Assembly: GCA_026707545.1 (NCBI GenBank)
Contig: JAPOWR010000001.1
Span: 2,509,778-2,573,777 of the forward strand
Source of the DNA: Acidobacteriota bacterium
GTDB taxonomy: Bacteria; Acidobacteriota; Thermoanaerobaculia; Multivoradales; Multivoraceae
Direction: 5' to 3'
DNA: 64,000 bases
The translations under genes were made by a program, and so were the position numbers. Under the pieces are notes generated by a model. The model was not told the DNA's origin. It searched no databases and worked only from the letters and a program-made list of their open reading frames with translations. How positions within the stretch are numbered: the first letter of the stretch is position 1; each line of letters begins with the position of its first letter. Below are positions 34,230 to 44,058 of this stretch, piece by piece.

Positions 34230-36008
34230 CTAGCTACCCTCCACCACGGTCAGATAGCGATCGGTGGGCGGGTTCAGCAGGCGCTGGCGCCCGCCGCTCG
34301 GCCAGCGAATCTCGAGGCGGTCGGCCGCCGAAGCCGGGCCGAGGCCGAAGAGGATCCGCAGGTCCTGCGCCGAGCAGTAGCTCTTGCCGCCGATGGCCTG
34401 GTCGTAGCTGATCCGCGAGCCGGCCGCGAGCTCGAGCCGGGCGCCGGTGCCGTCCCGCACGCTGGCGTCGCCGACCAGCCGGACGCCGAGCCACCCTCCG
34501 CCGCCGGCTCCGGAGTTGCGGAACAGCTGACCCCGCTCGCCGTTGTTGTTGACCAGGAAGTCGGCGTATCCGTCGTTGTCGAAGTCGCCGATGGCGAGCC
34601 CGCGACCGACCCTCGGGGCGAGGAAGGCCGCTGGCTGGTCGGCGCTGACGTCGGCGAACTTGCCCCGCCCGAGGTTGCGGTAGAGCTTCTTGACCTCGGC
34701 GTAGGTCACGCCCGCGTGGTAGATCGCGATGTTGTCCATGATGTGGCCGTTGATCACCAGCAGGTCGCGCCGGCCGTCGTTGTCGGCGTCGAGGAACTGC
34801 GCCCCGAAGCTCGAGTTCATGATGTTGGTCGCTCCCAGGCCCGAGACGATCGTGGCGTCGACGAACAGTCGGCCGCCCTCGTTGACGTAGAGGCGGTTGA
34901 GCTCGGCGTCGAGATGGCTGACGTAGAGGTCGATGTCGCCGTCGTCGTCGATGTCGGCGGCCCCCGCGCCCATTCCGGCCTCGGTCTTGCCGTCCTCGCT
35001 GAAGCCGGCGCCCGAGAAGTAGCTGGCGTCCTCGAAGGTGCCGTCGCCGTTGTTGAAGTAGACGAAGTTGCGCTGGGTATCGTTGGCGATGAAGATGTCG
35101 GTCCAGCCGTCGTCGTCGAGGTCGGCGAGCGCCACCGCCAGGCTCTTGCCGTCCGGGTTGACCAGCCCGGCCCGCATTGTGACGTCGGTGAAGGCGCCGT
35201 CCCCGTCGTTGCGGAAGAGCCGGGGCGAGATGCCGGGGAAGCTGTCGGGGTGGCAGTAGGCGCGCCGCTCGGGGGTCGGGTCGCCGCAGACGACGTTGCG
35301 GTCGATGTCGTACTGGACGTAGCCGGTGGTCAACAGGTCGAGCCGACCGTCGCGGTCGTAGTCGAACCAGCCGGCGGCGGTGGTCCACTCCCTGTCGTTG
35401 CCGACCCCGGCCTCGGTCGTGACGTCGGTGAAGGTGCCGTCGCCGTTGTTGTGGTAGAGCAGCGACCCTCGATAGCCCGACACATAGAGGTCGGGATAGC
35501 CGTCGTCGTCGTAGTCGCCGGCGGCGACGCCGAAGAAGAAGAAGCCGGGACCGACCCGGAGTCCCGCTCTCTCGGTGAAGTCGGTGAACGTGCCGTCGCC
35601 ATTGTTGCGGTAGAGCGCCGGCTGGGGCGGCTCCTCGGGCTGGAAGTTGGGAGTGGCGCCGCTGTTGACGAAATAGGCGTCGAGCAGACCGTCGTGGTCG
35701 AAATCGATCCAACCCACCCCGGCGCCCATGGTCTCGACGTAGAGCTTCTCCCAGGAGGCGGCACGCTCGTGGTGGAAGCGGATGCCGGCGCGCTCTGTCA
35801 CCTCCTCGAAGCGGATCTCGAACGGGGCGAGCTCCGGCCCGGTCGTCGCGGGAGCCGCGCGCTGGCAGCCCGTCCCGACGAGCAGGCCGGCGGCGAGGGC
35901 GCCGAAGGCGCCGAGACCCCCAGCTAAGCTCCTAGCTCGCCGGGCGCGAGGCCCCACCGGCGGCCGCGCCGGTCGCCCGGGGGCGTCGCTCTCGTTACTC
36001 GCCCGCAT
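34230..36008 (-). CDS. CRTAC1-type lipoprotein: FG-GAP repeats plus ASPIC/UnbV domain
   Basis: 592 residues from ATG 36008; a GTG at 35957 would give a shorter lipoprotein signal and more room for the divergent promoter. The lipobox is LLVGTGC. At least seven calcium-binding FG-GAP units of the type DFDHDGLLDAYF, DYDDDGYPDLYV, DYDRDGRLDLLT, DLDDDGWTDIFI, DIDDDGDIDLYV, DADNDGRRDLLV and DFDNDGYADFLV form a beta propeller. The C-terminal GVRLVGDASVRDGTGARLEL...LEIRWPSGGRQ is the ASPIC/UnbV domain. These surface proteins probably mediate binding; they are common beside TonB receptors in Acidobacteriota and Bacteroidota. Its start is only 16 bases from the divergent hydrolase gene. Confidence 0.9.
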   Translation of the reverse strand: MRASNESDAPGRPARPPVGPRARRARSLAGGLGAFGALAAGLLVGTGCQRAAPATTGPELAPFEIRFEEVTERAGIRFHHERAASWEKLYVETMGAGVGWIDFDHDGLLDAYFVNSGATPNFQPEEPPQPALYRNNGDGTFTDFTERAGLRVGPGFFFFGVAAGDYDDDGYPDLYVSGYRGSLLYHNNGDGTFTDVTTEAGVGNDREWTTAAGWFDYDRDGRLDLLTTGYVQYDIDRNVVCGDPTPERRAYCHPDSFPGISPRLFRNDGDGAFTDVTMRAGLVNPDGKSLAVALADLDDDGWTDIFIANDTQRNFVYFNNGDGTFEDASYFSGAGFSEDGKTEAGMGAGAADIDDDGDIDLYVSHLDAELNRLYVNEGGRLFVDATIVSGLGATNIMNSSFGAQFLDADNDGRRDLLVINGHIMDNIAIYHAGVTYAEVKKLYRNLGRGKFADVSADQPAAFLAPRVGRGLAIGDFDNDGYADFLVNNNGERGQLFRNSGAGGGGWLGVRLVGDASVRDGTGARLELAAGSRISYDQAIGGKSYCSAQDLRILFGLGPASAADRLEIRWPSGGRQRLLNPPTDRYLTVVEGS

Positions 36009-36024
36009 TCCCGAGGAGGTTCCT

Positions 36025-37140
36025 ATGTCCGCCCGATCCAGGACCGCAGAGCGCTCACGTCGTCAGTTCGGTTCGCGGGTCGCGCGTGGCGCGGTCTTCG
36101 CCGCCCTGTTTGCCTTGCTGTGCCCGCCGGGGCCGGCCGCTGTCGCCCAGAACGAGCCGGAGGGCGCGCCGCTCCCGGTCATCATCGATACCGACCCGGG
36201 GACCGACGACGCGATGGCCATCCTGCTGGCGCTCGCATCGCCGGAGCTCGACGTCAAGGCCTTCACCGTCGTCCCGGGCAACGTCACCGCGGAGCAGGCG
36301 CTGGAGAACACGCTGAACCTCGTCTCGCTCGCCGGCCGCTGCGACATTCCGATCGCCGGCGGAGCCCAACGACCGCTGGCACAGCGCCTGATCACCGCCG
36401 AGTTCGTCCATGGAGAAAACGGTCTCGGCGACATCGAGCTGGAGCCTTCGAGCTGCAGCGCCGACGGCCGATTCGCCCCCGATCTCATCATCGAGATGGT
36501 ACATCGGATGCCGGGAGAGATCACTCTCGTTCCGATCGGCCCGCTGACCAACATCGCGCTGGCCCTGCACAAGGATCCCGGCATCGTGCCGCTGGTCAAG
36601 GAGGTCGTGATCATGGGCGGCTCGATCACCGAAGGCAACGTCACTGCGGTGGCGGAGGCCAACATCTACAACGATCCGGAGGCGGCCCACGCCGTCTTTC
36701 ACGCCGGTTGGAAGGTGACGATGGTGGGGCTCGACGTCACTCACAGGACCAACTTCGGAGCCGAGCATCTCGAGCGGCTGGCGCTGGCGGAGGGTGAGGT
36801 CGCCGATTTCGCCAAGCGGGTGATGCGCTTTCTCGTCTACCTGGCCGCCGAGTTCGGGGCCGAGGGCACGCCGATGCACGACCCGCTGGCGATCGGGGTC
36901 GCGATCGATCCGTCCTTCGTGACGACCCGCCATATGCGCCTCGACGTCGAGACCCGGGGCGAGTTCACCCGCGGCCAGACCGTGGGCAACCGCTACAACT
37001 TCGTGGAGCGCAACGAGCCCGAGGGCGACCGGCTGAAGATGACCGGCATCGATCGGGTCGAGCCCAACGCTCACGTGGCGGTCGAGGTCGAGGCCGAGCG
37101 CTTCTTGTCCTTCTTTCTGGAGCGGATCACCGGCTTCTAG
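36025..37140 (+). CDS. Exported nucleoside hydrolase, canonical type
   Basis: 371 residues from ATG 36025 (GAGGAGGT upstream). The signal region ends PGPAAVAQNEPEG. The calcium motif is canonical: IIDTDPGTDDAMAILLALASPEL. The family core follows with VPIGPLTNIALAL, EVVIMGGSI, EANIYNDPEAAHAVF and the catalytic MHDPLAIGVAIDP. All known catalytic and metal residues are in place, so this should be an active purine/pyrimidine ribosidase. It sits 125 bases upstream of the TonB receptor and, with the Qng1-like gene, forms a plus-strand uptake-and-cleavage unit. Confidence 0.92.
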   Translation: MSARSRTAERSRRQFGSRVARGAVFAALFALLCPPGPAAVAQNEPEGAPLPVIIDTDPGTDDAMAILLALASPELDVKAFTVVPGNVTAEQALENTLNLVSLAGRCDIPIAGGAQRPLAQRLITAEFVHGENGLGDIELEPSSCSADGRFAPDLIIEMVHRMPGEITLVPIGPLTNIALALHKDPGIVPLVKEVVIMGGSITEGNVTAVAEANIYNDPEAAHAVFHAGWKVTMVGLDVTHRTNFGAEHLERLALAEGEVADFAKRVMRFLVYLAAEFGAEGTPMHDPLAIGVAIDPSFVTTRHMRLDVETRGEFTRGQTVGNRYNFVERNEPEGDRLKMTGIDRVEPNAHVAVEVEAERFLSFFLERITGF

Positions 37141-37265
37141 GCACCCGATGTAGTAAATCGGCCGAATGGGTGCCTGAGATTTGCTCCGGTCGTCGGGGTT
37201 GGTGTAGGGTCGGGCCACCTCAAAAGACTAGCTTGCGCCATTTCTCTGCCGAGAAGGAGGTTGTG

Positions 37266-40244
37266 ATGCGAAAAGCCTTGGGGGTAGCGCCTATCTGCGC
37301 GATAACGGCTTTGGTGTGCCTGCCGACGAGCGTCCAAGCACAAACGCTCGACAGCGGTCAGATCCGTGGAGTGATAACCGACCAGACCGGTGGACCGATG
37401 CCGGGTGTGACGGTCACGTTGAGGAACGAGGCGACCGCGTTCTCGCGGGTGGTCGTATCCAGCGATAGCGGTGCCTATGTCTTCGCACAGATCCCCGCTG
37501 GGGCCTACACCATGTCGGTCGAGCTCCAGGGCTTCACCGGCGAAGTGACCGAGCTGACGCTCAACGTCGGCGCTTCGCTGTCGTTCGACTTCCAGCTCGA
37601 GATCGAGACCCAGACCGAGACGATCGTGGTCTTGGCGACCATGGCGCCGATCGACGTCTCGTCGGCCGGTGTCAGCCAGCTGATCAGCGAGGAGGCGATC
37701 GAGAACCTGCCGCTGCTGGGTCGGGACTTCCGCGACCTGGCTCGTTTGAGCCCGGCGGCGCAGGTGACGCCCGGTCTGCGCGGCGGGCTGCGCCTCGGCG
37801 GCCAGCAGAGCGACTATACCGGGCTGTCGATCGACGGCGCCGACGGTCGCGACAACTTCTTCGGTGAGTTCTTCGGCTCGCTCGAGACCAAGAACTCGGT
37901 CATCCCGATCGAGGCGGTCCAGGAGTTCCAGGTCGTCACCAACGGCTTCGCCCCGGAGTTCGGTCGCTCGACCGGCGGCCTGATCAACGTGGTCACCAAG
38001 TCGGGAACCAACGAGTTCAAGGGCAGCGCCCACTGGTACCACCGCAACGAGAGCCTGACCAACGACGACTGGCTCGGTGTGCCGCCCAACATCGACGAGC
38101 AGAATCAGGTCGGGGCGGCCTACGGAGGCCCGCTGCAGCAGGATCGACACTTCTTCTTCGGCGCCTTCGACATTTCGGAGCGCGAAGGCCCGCTGATCAC
38201 CAAGTTCGCCCGGGAGGTCAGTGGAATCGGGGCGCCGGAGCTCGGGATCAACGACCTCGGCTCCCTCGAGGGCGCCAACACCCAGTCACAGGACCTCCGT
38301 TCCGTTCTCCTCAAGTGGGACTGGCAGGCGAGCGAGAGCCAACGACTGAGCACCCGCTGGTTCCAGACCAACAACGAGACCGTCGGCTTCACCGGCGGCC
38401 GCGGCCAGAACCAGATCCAGGCTTCCTTCGGCAACACCGAGGAGTTCCAGAACAACGGCGACAACTACATCACCACCTGGACTGCGGTCACCTCCGGCGG
38501 GCGGGGCTCGAACGAGCTCAAGGTCATGTATTCGGACCAGAACCGGCCGCGCAACAACCTCAGCTCGCTGCCTCAGATCGAGATCCTGGATACCGGCACC
38601 TTCGGCCAGCGCTTCTTCCTGCCGATTCAGGGCTCCAACGAGAAGATCACCATCCAGGAGAACTTCCAGTACGCCTTCGGCGATCACGATCTGAAGTTCG
38701 GCGCCGACTACAACGGCTACTCGATCCGTCAGAACCGGTTCTTCGGCTGGTCGGCGGGGCAGTACAGCTTCTTCTCGCTCGAGGACTTCCAGGCCGGGCA
38801 GCCGTTCGGCTTCATCCAGGGCTTCGGGCTCGGCGAGCCCTATGCGGAGGCGGCGCTGCAGCCCGAGCGGGTGCGCCAGACCGCCTTTGGCGCCTACGCC
38901 CAGGACAAGTGGCAGGCGTCGCCCAATCTCACGATCAACTACGGTGTGCGCTGGGACAACACCAAGAACCCCAAGCCGCGGTCGCCGATCGCCGGTGTGA
39001 ACGTCCCGCTCGGAATCGGCGCTGACACCACCTTTGGCGCGCCGCCGCAGCGTCCGCCGGACGACACGGATCAGATCGGACCGCGCCTCGGTGCCTCCTA
39101 TTCCTTCGACATCGGCGGCAAACCGGCCATCCTGCGCGCCTCGTGGGGCCTCTACTACGCCCAGATCCCGACCATCTTCATGAATCGGGGCGCGGGCAAC
39201 ACGACGGTCCTCTTCTGCTTCTTCAACCCGGCTTGTCTGCCAGCGGGCGGGTATCCGAATCTCTTCCCGGATCAGGTCGATCCGAACAATCCGATCCCGG
39301 GTCTGCCGCAGCCGCCGTTCGACACCGGCTACGACGATCCGGGGATGCGCAACCCGCAGGTCGAGAACACCACGCTCAGCCTCGAGTGGCAGCTCAACCA
39401 GGACTACACCCTCACCGGCACCTACGCCCAGGGCGATTCGAAGTACCTGCGCACCGGCGGGTTCAGCAGCACGCGATGGAATCGAAACTTCGAGAGCCTC
39501 GGCCAGGATGAATTCGGACGGACGATCCTCGGTGGGCCGGTCGACGACACGGTCGCTGGCGCCAACGCCCACGGCAGCTTCAGCCGTGGTGAGTTCCGGC
39601 AGTTCGTCATCAACCTGACCCGGCGCTACGCCAACGGGTATCAGTTCTTCATCAACTACTCGCACTCCTCGAACAAGGACAACGCCGCGAGCGAGCGGGA
39701 CACCGACAGCTTCTTCGGTCCGTCGGACCCGTACAACATCGATCTGGACTGGGGTCGCAACGCGCTCGACATTCCCAACCAGCTGAAGATCTCGGGAAGC
39801 GTCGACGTCGGTAAGGGCTTCCTCGTGAGCGGCCTGCTCATCGCCCGCGACGGGATCCCCTTCCCCGCCTGCATCGCCGACGACACCAACGGTGACGGGG
39901 TGGTCAACAACGGCTGCTCCAACGACCGTCCGGTGGTCAACGGGCCCAGCGGCAGGTACCTGCTGGAGCGGTACCCGGGACGGCAGCCCGACTTCTTCCA
40001 GTTCGACATGCGGGTGAGCAAGGAGTTTCAGCTGGGTGGCGAGAAGACGGTCGAGGTGATCGTCGACATCTTCAACGTGTTCGATACCGCCAACAAGTAC
40101 GCCAATCCGGCGATTTCCTCGTTGGTCGCAACGGAGCTCGACGCGCCGCCGGTCGAGGGCCGGGACGGCTATCGCATCAACGACCAGATCGCGCCGGGCA
40201 GCACGCCGTTCGCGATCCAGCTGGGCGCGAGGTTCCGTTTCTAG
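37266..40244 (+). CDS. Oar-like TonB-dependent receptor with carboxypeptidase-regulatory-like domain
   Basis: 992 residues from ATG 37266 (GAAGGAGG upstream). The signal peptide ends at SVQAQTLDSG. A regulatory-like beta domain spans about 25-110 (IRGVITDQTGGPMPGVTVTLRNEAT). The plug includes NLPLLGRDFRDLARLSPAAQV, AVQEFQVVTNGFAPEFGRSTGGLINVVTKSGTNEFKGS. The barrel ends with QLGARFRF. This is the Acidobacteriota/Myxococcota Oar-type receptor. Its ligand is unknown; the neighbours (canonical nucleoside hydrolase before it, Qng1-like protein 10 bases after) suggest nucleosides, oligonucleotides or queuosine-containing compounds. Confidence 0.9.
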   Translation: MRKALGVAPICAITALVCLPTSVQAQTLDSGQIRGVITDQTGGPMPGVTVTLRNEATAFSRVVVSSDSGAYVFAQIPAGAYTMSVELQGFTGEVTELTLNVGASLSFDFQLEIETQTETIVVLATMAPIDVSSAGVSQLISEEAIENLPLLGRDFRDLARLSPAAQVTPGLRGGLRLGGQQSDYTGLSIDGADGRDNFFGEFFGSLETKNSVIPIEAVQEFQVVTNGFAPEFGRSTGGLINVVTKSGTNEFKGSAHWYHRNESLTNDDWLGVPPNIDEQNQVGAAYGGPLQQDRHFFFGAFDISEREGPLITKFAREVSGIGAPELGINDLGSLEGANTQSQDLRSVLLKWDWQASESQRLSTRWFQTNNETVGFTGGRGQNQIQASFGNTEEFQNNGDNYITTWTAVTSGGRGSNELKVMYSDQNRPRNNLSSLPQIEILDTGTFGQRFFLPIQGSNEKITIQENFQYAFGDHDLKFGADYNGYSIRQNRFFGWSAGQYSFFSLEDFQAGQPFGFIQGFGLGEPYAEAALQPERVRQTAFGAYAQDKWQASPNLTINYGVRWDNTKNPKPRSPIAGVNVPLGIGADTTFGAPPQRPPDDTDQIGPRLGASYSFDIGGKPAILRASWGLYYAQIPTIFMNRGAGNTTVLFCFFNPACLPAGGYPNLFPDQVDPNNPIPGLPQPPFDTGYDDPGMRNPQVENTTLSLEWQLNQDYTLTGTYAQGDSKYLRTGGFSSTRWNRNFESLGQDEFGRTILGGPVDDTVAGANAHGSFSRGEFRQFVINLTRRYANGYQFFINYSHSSNKDNAASERDTDSFFGPSDPYNIDLDWGRNALDIPNQLKISGSVDVGKGFLVSGLLIARDGIPFPACIADDTNGDGVVNNGCSNDRPVVNGPSGRYLLERYPGRQPDFFQFDMRVSKEFQLGGEKTVEVIVDIFNVFDTANKYANPAISSLVATELDAPPVEGRDGYRINDQIAPGSTPFAIQLGARFRF

Positions 40245-40254
40245 GGCCGGAGAC

Positions 40255-41364
40255 GTGAGCATCGCTACGAGACGATCGTTTCTGTCGGCGATGGGGAGCG
40301 CCCTGGCGCTTCCCATCGCCTTTTCCAGACCCTCGGCCGGGTCGACGGCCGGCGAGGGTGTGACGGATCCGCGCCGGCCCGCGCCGATCGGCAGCCCGGT
40401 CCTGGACAGCCTGTGGCCGGTCATCGCGAGCTCGCGCCACGTCCGCACCGACGAAGCGCGGATCCGCGCGGTGGCGCGGTGGATGGCCTATGAGAAGCTG
40501 CCCTTTCCCAGCTTCGGACTCGACTTCGATCCGGCGACCGAGCGTGACCGGGCGATCGACTTCGCCATGGTCTCGAACACCATCAACTCCGCCTTCACCG
40601 ACTTCGACACCGGCATCAAATTCCAGACCGAGTACCAGGGCCGGAGCTGGTCCGACGCCCAGGCGATGACCGCATGCCTCAAGCGGGCGATGGAGAAGGG
40701 CATCCCGATCCTCGACGGCCGCTTCCTGGCCGAGGTGAGCCGCGACGAGCTCGACGAGGTCTTCAGCGGCAACATCGAGATGCCGATGCTCGACGAGAAG
40801 CGGGCGGTCCTGAACGAGGTCGGCCAGGCCCTGGCGGAGCGCTACGACGGCTTCTTCCACAACTTCGTGCCCACCTGCTCGCCGCGCCTCTTCGACTCGG
40901 GGAAGGGTCTGGTCGACCGGCTCATCAGCGAGTTCCCGCGCTTCAACGACACCTCCCCCTATCGCGGCCACACCGTCCAGTTCCACAAGCTGGCGCAGCT
41001 CACCTACTGGGGTCTCTACTCGGGCTTTCGCGGCCACGGCGGCTTTCGCATCGACGACATCGGCTCGATGACCGCTTTTGCCGACTACATCGTGCCGGTG
41101 GCGCTGCGAGTCATGGGCATCCTGGTCTATACGCCGGAGCTCGACGACAAGATCGAACAGGGCGTGCTGATCCCCCGCGACTCCGACGAGGAGATCGAGA
41201 TCCGGGCCCACATGCTCTACGCGACGGCGCTGCTCACCGAGGAGGTCAACGCGCTGCGCCCGCCGGAGCTTGAGGTGATCATTCCGCAGGTCGACGCCCG
41301 CCTCTGGTCGAGCTATCACACGACGCACTGGCCGCATCACCTGACGCGCACCATCATGTACTAG
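40255..41364 (+). CDS. Tat-exported queuosine-salvage glycosylase family protein (DUF2419/Qng1-like)
   Basis: 369 residues from GTG 40255, 10 bases after the receptor stop. The N-terminus is a twin-arginine signal (TRRSFLSAMGSALALPIAFS). The body follows the DUF2419 pattern: SLWPVIASSRHVRTDEARIRAV, LDFDPATERDRAIDFAMVSNTIN, FSGNIEMPMLDEKRAVLNEVG, SPYRGHTVQFHKLAQLTYWGLY, DIGSMTAFADYIVPVALRVMGIL, EEIEIRAHMLYATALL, then a C-terminal PHHLTRTIMY. Known members hydrolyse queuosine-5'-phosphate to release queuine inside the cell. The assignment is by remembered family pattern, not a search. Periplasmic location is the novelty and suggests salvage of external queuosine. Part of the upstream receptor operon. 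Confidence 0.78.
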   Translation: MSIATRRSFLSAMGSALALPIAFSRPSAGSTAGEGVTDPRRPAPIGSPVLDSLWPVIASSRHVRTDEARIRAVARWMAYEKLPFPSFGLDFDPATERDRAIDFAMVSNTINSAFTDFDTGIKFQTEYQGRSWSDAQAMTACLKRAMEKGIPILDGRFLAEVSRDELDEVFSGNIEMPMLDEKRAVLNEVGQALAERYDGFFHNFVPTCSPRLFDSGKGLVDRLISEFPRFNDTSPYRGHTVQFHKLAQLTYWGLYSGFRGHGGFRIDDIGSMTAFADYIVPVALRVMGILVYTPELDDKIEQGVLIPRDSDEEIEIRAHMLYATALLTEEVNALRPPELEVIIPQVDARLWSSYHTTHWPHHLTRTIMY

Positions 41365-41414
41365 GCCCGCGGCGAGGCGCGCCGCCCGGCCCTCGCACGA
41401 CCGGGCGAAGACGC

Positions 41415-42800
41415 TTAGCCCGGCTCGCTGGCCGAGGCCAGCGCCCTCGCATAGCGCTCGTCCCCGGGCTCCAGGTCGACGGCCCGACGCAGCGCCTCGA
41501 CCGCGCTCTCGCGGTCGTCGAGCTCGAGACAGACCTGTGACAGGTGGAAGAAGGCCTCCGAATCCACCGGGTTGATGAGAGTCGCCTGCATCAGCGCTTC
41601 GCGAGCCGCTTCCGGGTCCCCCAGCTTGCCGAGGGTGAGTCCGAGGACATAGAGCGCCTCGGCGCTGTAGGGCGCGTGGATCAGGGCCTGCTCGGCCGCC
41701 TCGCGCGCGATCTGGAAGCGGCCGGCGGAGTAGAGGATCTTGGCCAGCTGGATGAAGGCCCCCTCGTTGTCCGGATCCTGCTCGATCGCCTGCTGCAGCA
41801 GCGCCAGCGCCTCGTTGGGGCGGCCGCCGCGGGCGTTCTCGCCCGCCTCGCGCACCAGATGGTCGGCCTGGACGCCGCTTTCGCGCTCGGTGTGGTCTCG
41901 CTTGGCGAGCTCGGCGAAGCGGCGCCGCACCTCGGCCGCCTTCTCGGGCCGTCCGGAGCAGTGGTAGGCTCGGGCCAGGAGGGAGACCGACTCGGTGTCG
42001 TCGGGCTTGACCGCGAGGATCCGCTCCAGGTGCTCGGCGCCCTCGGCGCACCGTTTCTCGCGCACCAGGATCGTCGCCAGGAGGAAGCGTCCGCGGGTCT
42101 TGTCGGGCTCCAGCTCCACCACCCGCTCGGCGTCGGCGAGGGCCCGGACAGCGTCGTTGCGGTCGGCGTAGATCGAGGCCCGGAAGTAATGGGCGACGGC
42201 GTTGTCGGGCTCGAGCCGGATGGCGTGGTTGAGCTCGGCGATCGCCTCTTCGATCTCGTCACGCGACTTGTGGACGACGCCGAAGTGGAGGCGGATGGTG
42301 GCGCTGTCGGGATCGATCGCGAGCGCCGCCTGAAGCGCCTCGGCCGCCTCATCGTAGAGCTGCAGATCGATGAAGAGGCGGCCGAGCGCGAACGGTGGCG
42401 CCGCGCTCTCGGGGTGCGTCGCGATCGCCTCCTCCAGGACCCGCTTGGCCTGGTTGAAGTTGCTGAGCTGGCGGTAGGACTCGGCCAGCGCCAGCAGTGC
42501 GAGCTCGTGGCCGGGCTCGATCTCGAGGGTGCGGCGAAAGGCGGCGATCGCCTCCGCCATCCGGAAGCGCGAGCGGTAGGCCTCGCCCAGCTCGACCCAT
42601 AGCCGCGTATCGTCCGGCGCGCCCTCGAGCGCCGAGTGGTAGCTCACGATCGCCTCCTCGAAGCGGCCGGCGGCGAGAAGGGCTCGGGCCTCGGCCGAGC
42701 TCGCCGCCGGAACGACCGGATCCTGGCCGGTCGCCGGTCGTGACGCGGAGAGGGGGAGCAGGAGGGCCAGGGTGATCGCGGCGGTGAAGGTCGATCGCAT
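41415..42800 (-). CDS. Exported TPR-repeat protein
   Basis: 461 residues from ATG 42800. The signal peptide is MRSTFTAAITLALLLPLSASRPATG. From residue about 35 to the end, tandem 34-residue TPR units run almost without a break, e.g. EAIVSYHSALEGAPDDTRLWVELGEAY, EAIAAFRRTLEIEPGHELALLALAESY, EAAEALQAALAIDPDSATIRLHFGVVH, EAIAELNHAIRLEPDNAVAHYFRASIY, EAREALMQATLINPVDSEAFFHLSQV. TPR solenoids are protein-binding scaffolds; the partner may be the CRTAC1 protein or receptor, with which periplasmic TPR proteins often co-occur. Convergent with the Qng1-like gene and divergent from the next hydrolase. Confidence 0.9.
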   Translation of the reverse strand: MRSTFTAAITLALLLPLSASRPATGQDPVVPAASSAEARALLAAGRFEEAIVSYHSALEGAPDDTRLWVELGEAYRSRFRMAEAIAAFRRTLEIEPGHELALLALAESYRQLSNFNQAKRVLEEAIATHPESAAPPFALGRLFIDLQLYDEAAEALQAALAIDPDSATIRLHFGVVHKSRDEIEEAIAELNHAIRLEPDNAVAHYFRASIYADRNDAVRALADAERVVELEPDKTRGRFLLATILVREKRCAEGAEHLERILAVKPDDTESVSLLARAYHCSGRPEKAAEVRRRFAELAKRDHTERESGVQADHLVREAGENARGGRPNEALALLQQAIEQDPDNEGAFIQLAKILYSAGRFQIAREAAEQALIHAPYSAEALYVLGLTLGKLGDPEAAREALMQATLINPVDSEAFFHLSQVCLELDDRESAVEALRRAVDLEPGDERYARALASASEPG

Positions 42801-42915
42801 CGGCTGACGCGAGATTATACGGAGTGCGGCCCGCAGGGCTCGAGGCGGTGCGTTGGCCAGCCTTTCGGGCCGGCTGTAGACTTGGCGCCGATTCGCACAA
42901 AGAGGAGGAGATCTC

Positions 42916-43971
42916 ATGCGTCGCCGTTCGATCGTCGGTTTCGCGCTCGCCCTGACCCTGACCGCCGCCGGCGCACGCGCCGACGAGGCGGAGCTGGTCA
43001 AGGTCTTCATCGACCAGGACACCTCGGGCCCGGCGGGGACCGACTCGGTCTCGATCGCCATGCTGCTCCAGGCGCCCAACGTCGACGTCGTCGGCATCGG
43101 CGTCGTGGCGGGGGACGCCTGGCTGGATCAGGCGGTGTACCACACGCTCAAGATCGTCGAGCTCACCGGCCAGACCCATGTGCCCGTCGCGGCGGGCTCG
43201 GAGGTGCCGCTGCTCAATTCGCAGGCGATGATGGAGCGCCGCGAGGAGCTGTGGGGTGAAAAGGCGGGCGACGGCTGGCACGGCAACTGGGGAGACGAGG
43301 TGCCGCCGCCCGACCAGATCTCCTACGAGCCCGGGGGCCCTCCGACCCTCGAGGTGGTGGACCAGACCGCGGCCGAGCTTCTGATCGAGATGGCCCGCAA
43401 ATACCCCGGCGAGCTGGTGCTCCACACCGCCGGTCCGCTCACCAACGTCGCTCTGGCCGTGCGTCTGGCGCCAGACATCGTGGACAAGATCAAGGCGGTC
43501 TACACGATGGGGGGCCACATCCACGTCAACCAGCGCTTCAACTTCTGGTGGGACGCCGAGGCCGCGTTCATCCATATCCGGACGCCTTGGAAAGAGCGCC
43601 ACCTGACCCCGATCGACGTCTGTCACAAGACCCACATGACGCGCGAGCTGATCGAGGCGATCGCCGACGCGGGGACACCGCTGGCCGAGTACCTGCGCGC
43701 CAGCTATCTCGACCTCGACCGCGGCTACAGCTACATGTGGGACGAGCTGGCGGCGGCGGCGATCATCGACCCGGCGATCATCACCGAGACCGAGGAGCTG
43801 CGCCTCGACGTCGACTATCTCCCGGGGCCGAGCTACGGCAAGACGGTGTGGACGTCGCCGCGCATCGAGCCGTGGTTCGCCGGCCAGACGTGGACGGTGC
43901 AGACGGATATCGACGTCGAGCGCTTCGAGAAGTTGTTTGTGGAGTTGATGCGGCGGGCGCCCTCCGAGTAG
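42916..43971 (+). CDS. Exported nucleoside hydrolase, DQD/MWDE variant
   Basis: 351 residues from ATG 42916 (GAGGAGGAG upstream). The signal peptide ends TAAGARADEAELV. The first motif is FIDQDTSGPAGTDSVSIAML instead of DxDPGxDD. TAGPLTNVALAVRL is conserved. The second catalytic motif is MWDELAAAAIIDP, with Trp where canonical enzymes have His. The same pair of changes occurs in the genes at 31579 and 45129, so it is a real subfamily and not decay. A WHGNWGD segment around residue 115 is shared by the group. Single gene with its own promoter region (42801-42915). Confidence 0.87.
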   Translation: MRRRSIVGFALALTLTAAGARADEAELVKVFIDQDTSGPAGTDSVSIAMLLQAPNVDVVGIGVVAGDAWLDQAVYHTLKIVELTGQTHVPVAAGSEVPLLNSQAMMERREELWGEKAGDGWHGNWGDEVPPPDQISYEPGGPPTLEVVDQTAAELLIEMARKYPGELVLHTAGPLTNVALAVRLAPDIVDKIKAVYTMGGHIHVNQRFNFWWDAEAAFIHIRTPWKERHLTPIDVCHKTHMTRELIEAIADAGTPLAEYLRASYLDLDRGYSYMWDELAAAAIIDPAIITETEELRLDVDYLPGPSYGKTVWTSPRIEPWFAGQTWTVQTDIDVERFEKLFVELMRRAPSE

Positions 43972-44058
43972 AACGGGTAGGCGCACTCGCTCTACTCAGC
44001 CACCTCGGACTGGCTGCGTGCGGAATGCGACCGCGCATCCCGAGGCGCGTCGCCGCCT

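Noticed and set aside
38286..40448. 720-codon minus-strand frame opposite the Oar-like receptor.
   Set aside because: No recognisable domain or start site, and the plus-strand receptor has clear signal, plug and barrel motifs.
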